Positions 11,700 to 22,545 of a stretch of 64,000 nucleotides of DNA are shown here, one piece after another; the first letter of the stretch is position 1, and each line of letters opens with the position of its first letter. The notes below the pieces were generated by a model. It worked only from the letters and a program-made list of their open reading frames with translations, made no database searches and was not told the DNA's origin. The DNA is from Xylaria sp. FL1777 (Eukaryota > Ascomycota > Sordariomycetes > Xylariales > Xylariaceae): NCBI GenBank assembly GCA_022578965.1, contig MU400514.1:248001-312000 (forward strand), read 5' to 3'. Both the position numbers and the translations under genes were made by a program.

Positions 11700-11819
11700 A
11701 CGTACGACCATAGGATCTGGAAAACGCGGGGTCCCGTCTGCTCCCCCTTAGCTAAGCCAGATACCGCCAGATTAGTAGTTGGGTCGGTGACGACCAGCGA
11801 ATACCTGGTGTTGTACGTT
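11700..11819 (+). rRNA. 5S ribosomal RNA
   Basis: The 120-base segment follows the fungal 5S consensus: TACGACCATAGG at the start, GTCCCGTCTGCTC, GATTAGTAGTTGGGTCGG, TGACGACCAGCGAATACC and a closing TTGTACGT. The ends pair (ACGTAC at 11700-11705 with GTACGT at 11813-11818). Helix III also pairs: ATCTGG at 11715-11720 with CCAGAT at 11757-11762. Both helices differ from the usual fungal sequence in a compensated way, which argues for a functional gene. RNA polymerase III would transcribe it from the internal control region; dispersed 5S genes are normal in filamentous ascomycetes. The loop stretch CCCCCTTAGC (11743-11752) is the most divergent part. Confidence 0.92.
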
Positions 11820-11823
11820 TTTT
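11818..11823 (+). terminator. Pol III T-run terminator of the 5S gene
   Basis: Six T residues follow the closing helix of the 5S RNA and more T-rich sequence continues to about 11847. This is the usual RNA polymerase III stop signal. Confidence 0.8.
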
Positions 11824-11825
11824 AT

Positions 11826-12236
11826 TTTATTTTTATTTTCCTCTTTCTATACGTTTTTGACTCTATTTCTTATCACTACAGCAATTTTGGTGGGTCGAGC
11901 ATACTAGTTACAGGGTAGGTAAGTTGGGGTAAGGAGGGGTAAATGGTACGTGAGCTCAGGGGATTGAACACTGATTACAGGCACTTACATGTAAATACCT
12001 ACCTATATGTCCCATTTAAACTAGGTATGATACCTTAAATACTTACAAACATAACAGGCAGACACAAGTATGTAACAGATAGAAAGAAGCCCTTTAATGG
12101 CTTCTCCTCGGTCTATATTTATAGTCATAGTCACAGGCCACACCATTGTCTAATCCGGATGACCAGAAGCCGCCCTGCATAGTATCTCTATAACAACACC
12201 TCATGTTTTAAAGTCGAGGATAAGGAATCGATGTAT
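11826..12236. other. Intergenic, nothing recognised
   Basis: A T-rich stretch follows the 5S terminator. The rest is probably the 3' untranslated region of the methionine-sulfoxide reductase gene, which ends at 12237 on the minus strand. Confidence 0.4.
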
Positions 12237-13058
12237 TTACCAATCACAACTCCGACCAAGCAGCTTAGCGAGTTGCTCAAGGTACTTTTGATCGACCTCG
12301 TCAAACCCATTCAGATCCGCACAGTCAATATCAATAATGGCCACAACCTTCCTCGAATCACCCTCTCCTACAACGATAGGGACCACGATCTCACTCTTGC
12401 TGTCTCCGTCGCAGGCAATGTGGCCCGGGAACTTCTCGACGTCCGGGACGAGCTGCGTCGTCTGAGTCGCGGCCGCTGCTCCGCACACGCCTCTACCGAA
12501 GAAGATGGTCTGGCACGCTACCTTGCCCTGGAACGGGCCGAGGATGAGCTGTGGTTTTGCCGTCTTTTGAGCATCAAGCGTATAGAAGCCTGTCGCTTGC
12601 GATTAGTACCAAATGAAAGGCCAGATTAGGTGAGTCATGGGCAAGGTATAAAATGACCTGGGAATGGACGTACCGGCCCAGTTCACTTGACTGCTCGGCG
12701 AAGGCAGAGACTTATATGCATGCCATAGTAATGAAGCGGTGTTCGCCAAGTTGCTTCACTCTGTCAGTCGCCTTGCGAGGACTTGAAGTTTGAGATATCT
12801 CGCGATGCATCATGTACGCACCAGACCTGGATCAGACCGTATAAGTATACGTATCCGGATAGATGGGGAGAGAAGCTGGCCTTACCCAGTTCCTTTGGCC
12901 GTCGAAGAGACCTTCGGCCTGTAAGAGCACCTGCTCATATGCCTCCTCTTTCGTCACGCCATCGGCGAAATTGGAAGCGTCTGCGTGGACCTAGAACCCC
13001 AGTTTTTTATAAGTTAGGAGAATTGGTCGGACGGGGTTGCGGGCGTGCTGATTACCAT
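12237..13058 (-). CDS. Free methionine-R-sulfoxide reductase (GAF domain), frame broken once
   Basis: Four exons can be read: 13056-13058 (only the ATG), 12886-12990, about 12674-12755 and 12237-12589. The spliced product matches fRMsr, a GAF-fold enzyme that reduces free methionine-R-sulfoxide with thioredoxin. Seen segments include VHADASNFADGVTKEEAYEQ, LANTASLLWHAYKSLPSPSS, NWAGFYTLD, FQGKVACQTIFFGRGVCG, FPGHIACDGDSKSEIVVP and IDIDCADLNGFDEVD. The three cysteines used in the reaction cycle of the family (VACQ, GVCG, IACD) are present. Introns 12991-13055 and 12590-12673 fit perfectly. Intron 2 does not: after the donor at 12885 (RNW, then GTAAGG) every nearby acceptor leaves an in-frame TGA at 12756-12758, as if one extra A sat in the GTGAAGCAAC stretch. 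This is either a sequence error, a non-standard acceptor or a recent inactivating base. Confidence 0.8.
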
Positions 13059-13660
13059 CTTTCCTAAGCTCTGTTCTAAGGGAATCTTGAAAATCTCGAA
13101 TACCTTTCAATTTTCTAGGTACTTTATCCAAATTCAGCCTACTGTTTGATCAGCGCGAATACCATACCCTACGGACATGTGGGTTTTGGAATCTCACGGA
13201 AAAATACTGTTTAGGTAATAGTCAAGCACGCGATTGGCAGGGTTTACTTTACTGAATGCGTGAATCCACCAAGAACTAGCCCTAGTGCGGCTATTTCTAG
13301 GAAAACCGATTAGACTACAATAGAATTACCTAACGCCTCTTTCTATCTAAAGTCAACAATAAACGCCAGTCTTCCTACGCCTCCTTTACAACATCTGTCC
13401 ACACACAATACCTAATTAAGTATTATAGCCGCCATATTTCGACACCATGCATTTTGCATGCCTATGACTATGACTATGGAAACTTCCAGCCGGGACTGGT
13501 GTGCTAGATGAGGATCAATCTCACCCCTTTTACGCCGACTCTCATCAAGGGCACGGTTTGCCTTACGAACCATAGACGCGGGTTTACACTTAGGGTATCT
13601 CCACGGACCACCTTTAGACTCCCCCTACTCTCTTCCCTACCGAGCAAGTTTTATGAGATT
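13059..13660. other. Intergenic, nothing recognised
   Basis: This AT-rich stretch contains the presumed promoter of the fRMsr gene (minus strand). No other feature was supported. Confidence 0.4.
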
Positions 13661-14306
13661 CTACAACGCAGCAAGTGATGTTCTCGCCGGCTTTCCCAAC
13701 CTCTTATTGACGGATTTCACGTCGGCGCCGGCCCGGAGCAAGACGGACGCGCTCTCGGTCGGACCGTAGATGGCCAGTTCATGCAGTAGTGCGTGTCTAA
13801 CGAATTCACGAAATAGGCCCGTGATCTAACTCCTCGCTGGACGAGTATTTACGTGGAACGACTTGAGCCTGCAGCATAAACGCCATTTCTTCGTCATGGG
13901 CCTGCGACGCACTCTCTAATATCCTCGTCTGACTTGTCGGAGAGCATCCGGCTAATATGTCCATAGACGGGGAAATGAACGACCTCATCCGGATTTATTT
14001 TACAGGTGATCTTGTTGTCTGTAGCTGCGCCGCTCTCCAACAAGATTTTCACAGTGGCTCGGAGACGTTGACTGGCCGGAACAAGCACTGGTGAGTAAGG
14101 TATGCTGGGTGATCCTCCGCATGAACATAGTTCTGTGGCCGAGCAGAAACCCCGTCATATAGGTGTGGAATTTTTCCCTGCTTCTTAGCTTCCCTACATA
14201 CTGCCCGCCGTACAGGGCGCCGATTTACATCAGTGCTGTCTGCCGTATTCGGGTCCGGGTCCGCCTCCATCAGCATCTCGACAAGATCGATTTTATTAGC
14301 ATGCAT
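13661..14306 (-). pseudogene. Ankyrin-repeat gene relic
   Basis: On the minus strand three different frames each hold an ankyrin-like unit in the same order: MHANKIDLVEMLMEADPDPN (about 14250-14306), ATVKILLESGAATDN (about 14010-14060) and LAIYGPTESASVLLRAGADV (about 13710-13780). Stops separate them and no intron pattern restores one frame. The last unit ends at a TAG at 13661-13663. This fits the decayed C-terminal part of an ankyrin protein of the type often linked to NACHT or HET genes in fungi. The link to that type is inference. Confidence 0.6.
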
Positions 14307-14474
14307 AGCTCACATGAGGACCGTGCTCGTTTCCCCCCACGGAATTAGCCCTTGACATCCCTTGGTTTGGTTCGAGCGACCCTTTCAATTGTCAATGCGG
14401 TTTGAAAAGACTCGCAGGTTTAGAAGATATTCTCTTATACTTCCTCGGTGGCAACTAAACCGTTCTAAGAGAGC

Positions 14475-14960
14475 AGCAGGACGAGCTCATTGAAATGTTA
14501 CAAGTCTTGCGCGATGTGTTGACGTTCCTCGGTGCAGGCGGCCGGGAAAGAAGACGAAGACGTCTGAAGCTTTGGAAGCTCGGGTAGAGGGAACATCTAA
14601 GGCGCTCAAAAACATTAATATGATAGCTTCTTCAAAATCCCCTTTAGTCCTCGAAATGTGCGGAAACCGGAAAATTCCCCAAGAGCGCATCGTGAAAGCC
14701 GTCTTCGTTCTGCACGCGGCTGGCTTCGTGCACAGGCAGACCCGGCACGACAACATGGCCATATTCGACCGCATTACCTCCACCGAGGCAGGAAATCCCC
14801 GAAACTAAGTTTCCATATACGCTCAACGAGCCGTTTCTCATGGGTTTCACAATGTAGGCAATGAGGACGAAGAGTCACTGGAGTCGGAGGACCGTATTGT
14901 TAAGGACTCTTCAAGACGATGGGATTGTCATCGGCACGAAGTATTTGATGACCGTTCTCA
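14475..14960 (+). pseudogene. Relic of a fungal kinase-like (incompatibility-type) protein
   Basis: Plus-strand fragments in different frames resemble fungal kinase-like proteins often found with HET-s-type or NLR genes. They are EMLQVLRDVLTFL (about 14485-14530), ALEARVEGTSKALKNINMIA (about 14568-14630), KAVFVLHAAGFVHRQTRHDN (about 14695-14755; compare the catalytic-loop-like GFVHKxIRPDN pattern of the family) and FPYTLNEPFLMGFT (about 14812-14852). Stops at 14585-14587 and near 14852 interrupt the reading. The HRD-like aspartate position is altered. No intron arrangement restores it. It overlaps no other gene and lies next to the minus-strand ankyrin relic. Confidence 0.55.
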
Positions 14961-15416
14961 AAAACTTGAAAAGATTCGATAGAAGCTATGAAGGTTACTA
15001 TTCACGGGCAAAGTGATACCTTCGGCCAGGCATACTGTGTGTCTTACCCAACAGAACAGCCCTGGTATGTTTCAAACTATGCCCAGAGCAGGGGTATAGT
15101 AAGACATGGCTGAATCAAAAAGCCATCAGTGCTCCATACACCAGAATTATAATAACAAACAAAAATCATTTAGTGCTCAAGTTGCCATAGTTACTAGTAG
15201 ATTAAGCTGAACATGCTAGCTTGCCAATCTACCTGGCTATTGGTTAAGAATTAGATATGTATTTTACATCTTAACTATTAATAATCAATAGTTGGCATAT
15301 ATAAGACCTTTCATCTTGCCCCTTCATCTCATCTTTCTATCTCACATCTTTGTTGCTCTATTCTACTCGTCAAGACTACTCTTCCCACTTCTTTGGGTTG
15401 CTAGCTTTATACGGAA
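14961..15416. other. Spacer with promoter of the repeat gene
   Basis: AT-rich spacer. From about 15308 to 15400 the plus strand is strongly pyrimidine-rich (many CTT and CTC), which is typical of fungal core promoters and leaders before well-expressed genes. Confidence 0.45.
15298..15305 (+). promoter_or_regulatory. TATA box of the tandem-repeat gene
   Basis: TATATAAG lies 112 bases before the ATG at 15417 and is followed by a pyrimidine-rich leader. Position and context fit a core promoter; this is inference from sequence only. Confidence 0.5.
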
Positions 15417-16082
15417 ATGCCAACCCAAATACAAAACATGGCCCACCGAGCCAAAGGCATCGACACCGCAGGCATCAATGCTGCAGCCGACAACCCTGAA
15501 GATGACCGCCCTGTCACATGGCGTGAGATGCGTAATATGTTTGAACTCATCAAGAAAATGGAGACTACTATGGGTTCTATCGAGACTACTCTTGGTTCTA
15601 TCGAGACTACTCTTGGTTCTATCGAGACTACTCTTGGTTCTATCGAGACTACTCTTGGTTCTATCGACACTACTCTTGGTTCTATCGACACTACTCTTGG
15701 TTCTATCGACACTACTCTTGGTTCTATCGACACTACTCTTGATTCTATCGACACTACTCTTGATTCTATTATAACTACTCTTGATTCTATGATAACTACT
15801 CTTTATTCTATTGCAACTACGGTTTATTTTATTGCAATTACGATTGAATTTATTACAATTACGGTTGATTCTACTACAATTACGGTTGATGCTATAACTA
15901 CGGTAATACTATTACAACCGAGGTTGTTGCTCTTCAGAAGGGTCAAGGTCACCTGTACGTATATTTTATTTTATTTTATTTTGTTACAAATAACTAATCA
16001 TCAAGTAGATACAATTATTTTCAAGCCCAGGAAAATAAGGTGGTGTTTAAGGACACCGATAAGCTTTATTAAACCGTCATGA
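15417..16082 (+). CDS. Heptad-repeat (coiled-coil) protein on a 21-bp minisatellite
   Basis: The uninterrupted reading gives 221 residues. Residues 1-48 are ordinary sequence (MPTQIQNMAHRAKGIDTAG, then DDRPVTWREMRNMFELIKKM). Then come about 16 seven-residue units: ETTMGSI, four ETTLGSI, three DTTLGSI, two DTTLDSI, then units that drift into ATTVYFI and TITVDAI. A period of seven with hydrophobic positions suggests a coiled coil. The C-terminal reading is uncertain: a GTACGT donor at 15957 and an acceptor ending ATCAAG at 16006 could remove a T-rich intron. The stop at 16080 lies in the same frame as the ATG. Proteins of this kind are common and uncharacterised in fungi. Function is unknown. 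Confidence 0.6.
   Translation: MPTQIQNMAHRAKGIDTAGINAAADNPEDDRPVTWREMRNMFELIKKMETTMGSIETTLGSIETTLGSIETTLGSIETTLGSIDTTLGSIDTTLGSIDTTLGSIDTTLDSIDTTLDSIITTLDSMITTLYSIATTVYFIAITIEFITITVDSTTITVDAITTVILLQPRLLLFRRVKVTCTYILFYFILLQITNHQVDTIIFKPRKIRWCLRTPISFIKPS
15561..15896 (+). repeat. 21-bp coding minisatellite, about 16 units
   Basis: The unit is GAGACTACTCTTGGTTCTAT plus C. Units 2-5 are identical; units 6-8 differ by one base (GAC for GAG) and are again identical to each other; later units diverge step by step. The gradient from perfect to decayed copies shows recent local expansion at the 5' side. Confidence 0.95.
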
Positions 16083-19000
16083 TGGAGTGAATACTGGCTC
16101 GGCTAAACCATAAGCCGGATGAGCCTATGTATATGCAACCATACTTAAGAGTTATATCTAAAACCCCACGGTATGGAACATGGTAACTATCGGTTCAGTC
16201 AGGGGTTTGGTACGGAAAGAGAAGCATACATCACGACCGATCTCGGCACGTGCCTTTGAGAAAGCGATATATCTGGCGCCCATCAGTCTCGATGTTGAAA
16301 CGACCCGTCCGTTGCCAGTAGTTAGCACCGTGACAGCGGTACCCCCTCATCAAGTGTATTTTAGACGAAAGATCCGACAAAAAAAGGGAGGTGGGGAGGA
16401 GGGGTTCTGGGTAGGCTACATGTATGCAGTGCATAGGAGTCCCATGCAGGATATCATTATCGTTGCATTTATTCCCCTCATGAGCTGTGGTTCTTGTTCG
16501 TACTTCCGGGTATAAGAGACATATTGGCGGGGAAGAGACACTAGGTACAAAGTAAGGTTGCGTGACGAACGGTTCTGCAGAGCGTGAAGCGCTTCCAATG
16601 TCCCTGTCCCCTGTCCCCTGTTCCCTGTTCCGAGAACTTAAGATGAAATGGTAGTTACCTACCTAGTGTATACTATATCATCCTACTCGCACAGGTTTTG
16701 CTATGGCCTCGGAGCCATCGTTTTCGCACGGAATGTTATCGCGGACTTTATATGGGTAGTTTTGATAATCAACGACTAAGAAAAGAACGTCTTGCAGGGC
16801 AATCGTATATCGCAGTGGATTTGAGTTTAGGTTGATAGTAAACAGTTCTTGTCCATAGTGTGATAATCCAGTTTAAACCCCGAGATATGTAGCCCACAGG
16901 CAGGGAATAACCGTGACTTACCTGCATTGGATACGAAACGGAAATATAAAGTACTAGGATTAGGTCCCTAATATAGCAGTATACGTGTCAACGGTTTGAT
17001 TCACTGAGCACCAGAGCTGCACAGGTAGGTTATTTCTTTTCTTTTTAGACATCTCGCCTTCCATGGCATATCCGGTCATATAATATGAACCATTACTGCA
17101 CCAGAAGACAAGGACTGTCATATCGAGTAGTGAAATAGCCCGTCCCATCGCATTCTGTCTTACCCGAATACCAAATGGACCGGGTAAAAAGACCTTGTCA
17201 TGTGAGGGCACTCAGGACAAGTGAAATGCCATGGTCCAAGGTATGGTTTCTTCTATCTAGATTATTGGAAGATAGCGAAATGCCTGCTTATACCCTTGCC
17301 GACCAAGATAAATATAAATGAATGGCGTAGTATTTCCGACGATGGTATATGAATATTTAAGTGTATGTGTATATGCGCATGTAAACCCATGCTACAGTCA
17401 TGATCATTCCCGCTCTATAACGTGATGACAGGTCGTCTTACTACAATTCCGGCGCAATAGCTTCTAGGAATCATTTGTCTCCCCCCATGCTCAACGGAAG
17501 TGATGTCTTACACAATGGTAAAAATGGTGAAAGATCGCGTGACCTCTCATGCACGGGGGCTTTCTCTTACCTGCGTGTCAGGTCTTTGTACGTCCATTAT
17601 CGGCAAGTCGCATATTGGATCTATGCATACGCAGTAGTCTCTGCCAAGACCCCTGCCCGCTGCGTGGAGAAACGCCCCGGGCCTTACGTGAAGCCCAAGC
17701 ACAGAGGAGGGGCAACGCTAAGGTACCATCAGTTGTATGCTGTGGATAGTATAGATTACGCTATAGCAACAGGGTTGGATTCGGTTTTCCTGAACGGATT
17801 GATGTTACCACCGTTACAATTTTCAGGGGATTCATTTAGGTAGTGATTTGATTGTTTGGCAGAGTGGCTAACAGGGGACTTTATCCGCGAGAATGGGTGG
17901 TGACTCGGGCGAACACGAGTCGATAACAGCTAGGGATATGGGTTTGCATAGTCTGAATTGAATCTGAGCGTACTGTTTTAAGCGACTGTTCTCAAGCCCT
18001 TGGGTCTGTATAGTTCGGCAGTATCATTGGGTCTGTGTAATGTGGTAGGGTTACATAGGCTTTGACGAGATTTACGCTTAATGTAGCCTCTGTCTCCTGA
18101 AAAAGGGCCATGGGCTGGCTAATGCAGAACGATTTTCACTGACTGAGGAGGCGACATGGTGGCATGCGTGGAAGTGCTCGCTGAAACTAGGGCTATAGGA
18201 TTTAATTGTTGCAAAACTTTAGGTGGATCAACCCACGGAAACATCCGGGGGAGTATACCGTTTGTGTAAACATCCCCCTAACCTCGCGATGCTGTACGAG
18301 GGAGGATTGCAGGTCCAAGGAAACATCGATGAAGATACATATATATATTCACAATCGGTGTGCGGGGTTATGAGGCTAACCAACGTTTTGATGGACCATT
18401 CTGCCGGGGGCATTACGTCGATCGTGGAGATAGCCTGTTCTCCAATTCGAGCGGTTCCACCATCAATTCCAACTACTTACTGCGTATCGTACATGGGACT
18501 GGAGGGTATACCTAGCCGAAAACCTCTCGGCGCCTTTGAAGAGCAGGTGAGCATACTGAAGACCATCAGAATTGGATGCTCTAGGAAATTCAGCCGGTAT
18601 CGGACATGTTGTAATACCCTCCTCAAATACCGATGCGGCAGACGGTATTCGAGGGGCCTACCAACAGGCGCTCTTTGCGATTCCCATAATATGTTGCTCT
18701 GATATCTGTTTCACAGACAATAAGAAAGGACGATATCCTACCGGTGTCAGAGGCGACTCTCACACCATCGGAAATAAGCCCGCGGTCTGGCTGCCCAACG
18801 TCCAATAACATACGCTGATAGGAGGCAAGGACCTGGAAATACAGTACATGTATGGCAAATGACCGGCCGGATCGTGTGAGACAGGCGCCAAGAAGTTGGC
18901 CAATCAACAATGCAGTCGTCGGCAGAGACCAAAGGGCATTTCGACGGGTGCTGAGCAACTAGCGGGCCCCAATCCTAGACCGACTATTCGGCCAGTGAGT

Positions 19001-20856
19001 TCAGTGTGTAGCCGCTCGGAGGCTTATCTCAAGCATCTCGGCACTCTCGCGGCGTCGAAGGAGGAGGGGAACACGGCGCACCGTACTACCATTCGAGAGC
19101 AGATGATGCATGACCAGCCTCGTCGTGAAGCAGAACACGTTGTGCCGAAAGCGACTGTTGTGAGGGGGGCAATGTATGACGCCCTTGTGGTGTAAATGCG
19201 CATGTACGGTTCACAGGGGTTATCTGACAGGATACATATAACGGCCACCAGATATGATGAGGGTTTTATGGGGGATTCCTTGGGGTCCAGCCGATTTGAG
19301 GCATCCAAGACCTCACCTATAAGTATCTTACCTAGTCGCATACTGCGTATACCGTATTACTTGCTGCGAGTTCGTTATGTGGGGCGCCAATTCCGAGAAC
19401 ACTTATGCGTATGCTCGAGGCGAACCAGAAGAAGATGCTTATTCTGTTATGACTAGGTACGGTAGCTGAATGTGCTGAATGTCGAATCTCTTAGTATAGA
19501 AAAAGAAACAGTACTCTGCTTCGATCGGTTGTGTACATGCATTGGAGCCTGAGCCCAAAGCGTTGGTAATACAGTGCATGACTATACTACATATAGGTAG
19601 GTACTGCCCTACACATGTATCCTAACCATAGGTAGTACATAATTCCCTGCGTTACATGGCGGAGGATAGGGGTTGCAGTTCTCCAAAGTGTACATCATGG
19701 ACGTAATTGCTGAGATAGGAAAGAGGTCGCGCGATCAGCTATCTAAATTGTGTACCCCGTGCCTAGGAGGTAGTCTTAGGCACTTATTTATCTGATGCAA
19801 GCAGTGAGTAGGTGCAAAAGCCGTGCTATGATTGGCCAATGGCTTTCTGGATAGGGAACTCTCTTTACCTTGCGCTAGTGTACAGGACTTACCGAACGAG
19901 CAATAATCATGGTCCAGCGCTGCTTCGGCCCGGTCTAGAATAAGTATCCATTACCAACTACATGTACCCAAGGACAACCATAAGTAGATAGGTAATAGCG
20001 AACTGTGTCCGGGGATAGGTAGGTGCATATCTTGGAGGGCGAATCCCGAGGTCGGTTCGAGTTGCATACCAAGTATGGTAATAGATAACTGTAGGTAGAT
20101 ACCTATATATATCTCCGCTTCCAGTCTTATCCAGTCGACGCAAGACGTTGTGTACTACATTGTAGTATCTATGAATACTTACATATACTTACCTACCTAC
20201 CTACATAGTATACATTTTACATTTTCCACAACATCCACAACATCCACCCACTCGCATTAGCAACAGGTTTTTCTTACGTAGGTACCAACATAGTCTTATG
20301 AGAGCGGTGGACACCAAAAGACGAGTCATTGTTTTTTTGTTTTTTTTCCTACTCTTGCTCTAGCTTGAGCTCTTTCTCTTGGAGAGGACAAGTAGCGGGC
20401 CTACATTCCTACCTAGGCTAGGTATTTACCTCTACCACTTTCACGAGAGATTCTTCTACAGTGGCTACCTAGATACTACTTCTACATACGTCACGCAATC
20501 TGCCAATCAAGCCCCATCGTCGTGATCGTCACTACATGTACCAACTCCTATCGACTAGCAAGGGTTCTAGCTTCCAGCAATAGCTCCAGCAATAGCTCCA
20601 GCATCCCCTCCCCGTTCCCACCCTCAACACGTCCGAAACCTTGGCCAACCAACCTGGTAGCTCGATTTACCTTTGTTTTCCATTCTTTGTTCGGCAATCT
20701 CCCTTCGTCAGGACCAGACAAGCAGACAAGCAGACAATCAATTGGTCAATTAGTCAATCAAAGAGCACAAGATCGCGCAGACAGAGACAAATCTATAGTC
20801 ACGTTCGAGAGCCCGGTGACCACAGGGTCTGACACCACTATGCGCACAGCACGACG
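16083..20856. other. 4.8-kb gene-poor region
   Basis: No supported gene. Several open frames of 60-160 codons occur (for example 17475-17843 plus, 18223-18702 plus, 18623-18958 minus), but none has a recognisable motif, conserved splice pattern or codon bias. Words such as TAGGTA/TACCTA and ACTGCGTA recur. From about 20190 to 20260 there are TACCTACC repeats. The last 300 bases have CT-rich segments and form the probable promoter and leader of the SPX gene. Confidence 0.45.
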
Positions 20857-22545
20857 ATGAAGTTTGGAGAGCAACTTGACGAGGCTTCGGTGCCGTGTTG
20901 GAGTCTGCACAATGTCGACTATAACTCGCTCAAGTACCAGATCAAGGCACACACCTCCAAGGACCAGGCCACCGCCGCCATCGCCATCCCCGGCCACCAG
21001 GACTACGCCCTGAGGAGGTTCGAAGACGCCTTCTACCTAGAGCTGTGCTCCCAGCACAGCCGTGTCGGCCTGTTCGTCACCAGCAAGGCCGACGAGATCT
21101 CGCGCCGATTGCGTATGTTCTGTGCTGTTCATTGGCCCTCGTCTCATACCCGCGCTTCGAGCAGCTAATTGACCTTCCTACGTCGCTTTATTCTAGGCCA
21201 TATCTCGGGCCTGGCGCACCAATTGATGCGCAAATGCGCCGACACACACGGCTTATCGACTAAGCGCCAACGGCGGCTCGTCAAATACCACACGCAAATC
21301 GAAGAATGCGGCCAGGACATCAAAGCACTCGGTCGCTTCGTCGACGCTCAGATCACTGCCTTCCGCAAGATCCTCAAGAAGTACAAGGTGTGTTATACAT
21401 GCGTGCGCCCTCATAATACTTACGACACCAGCATCACCGTCACAATTGCGCAACCGACACCAGTCGCGTAGTCTACACTAGACTATCTAAATGACGCCAT
21501 CTGTCCCTCAATGCAAGCCACCGAGCGTGGTAGATCTGGCTGGGTTGATGCTGACATGTGATTGCACCACTCACAGAAATGGACCGGTTCAACAACCTTG
21601 GGCAGTCGGTTCAAGGACAATGTCCTCGACCATCCCAAGAGCTTCACACACTACAATTTCGCTCCGCTCCAAGTACAGTACCGCGAACTGTGCGCCACCC
21701 TCGAAGCTGCCTCGCCCGCCGGCACGAATGGCCTCGGCCCGCTGCTCCCGGCCGAATTGCACAGCCCCTCTGGTCGCAAAGTCCGGCGCGACTCTGGCCG
21801 CTCGTCGGATAGTGTCGCGATCATGGCGCCCTCGACGTACTGGAACGAGTACGACCACGGTAGTGAGGCCGGTGACCATGACGACTCCTACGTCATCTAC
21901 GTTAACCCGAACGCCGCCGACGACTTCCCCGGCCTCGCGTACGTGAAACGCATGTTTGTTAGGCCCGTCAACTCATTGCGGCACTGGCTGCAGTCGCAAA
22001 AATCTAAAGACATAGCTACGGCGTCCTCACCATCGGAAACACAGTCGCTTCTCCACGGGCCGAATACGAGCAATGGCGCTTCCACAGATTACTTCGGCGT
22101 CGCCGCGCGATGCACGACATCGAACGAACCGGTGACTGACGATGAATACCTCTCCTCACAGGAGGGCGAATTGCGTCATGCCCACAGCCTTGACTTCTCC
22201 TCGCATCCGTCCTTCTCCGTGCTCGATTCGAAAATGGTACAATACCAAGACAAGATGTTGACTCGGGGAATCATAGTCGCTTTTATGGCGGCCTTCATGC
22301 TGCTGGGCATCTCGGGCCTCTTGGTCGTGACGGGGCGGCGGCGCTTACGCCTTGAGGTCGGCGCCGGCGCCGCCGTAGGTTCCGTCGCCAGCCTCTTCTG
22401 CGGCTGCATGGGCCTTGGTGCCATGCTATATCGCCAGTACCCCGGCGGCTACCTGTACAACCTCGCTGTCTGGGTCACCTTTATTGCCGTGTGTGTACTT
22501 AACGGCATCTTGCTGGTGCTGGTCGCTGGCAGCACCGGGATATGA
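20857..22545 (+). CDS. SPX-domain membrane protein
   Basis: Three exons (20857-21112, 21197-21387, 21577-22545) with phase-matched GT-AG introns of 84 and 189 nt give 471 residues. The N-terminus (MKFGEQLDEASVPCWSLHNV, DYNSLKYQIK) and the following helices with KRQRRLVKYHTQIEECGQDI, DAQITAFRKILKKYKKW match an SPX domain (about residues 1-170), which binds inositol pyrophosphates and senses phosphate status. A long polar linker follows. The C-terminus has three hydrophobic helices (about residues 385-465), starting after KMVQYQDKMLTR. This layout recalls Vtc-type polyphosphate polymerase subunits and related SPX membrane proteins, but there is no visible catalytic VTC tunnel domain, EXS domain or transporter domain. 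A role in vacuolar phosphate handling is inference. The ATG choice is fixed by the conserved SPX start. Confidence 0.88.

Noticed and set aside
18223..18958. Overlapping frames of 110-160 codons on both strands
   Set aside because: One minus-strand frame has a hydrophobic stretch reminiscent of a transporter, but it is too short and too weak to name.
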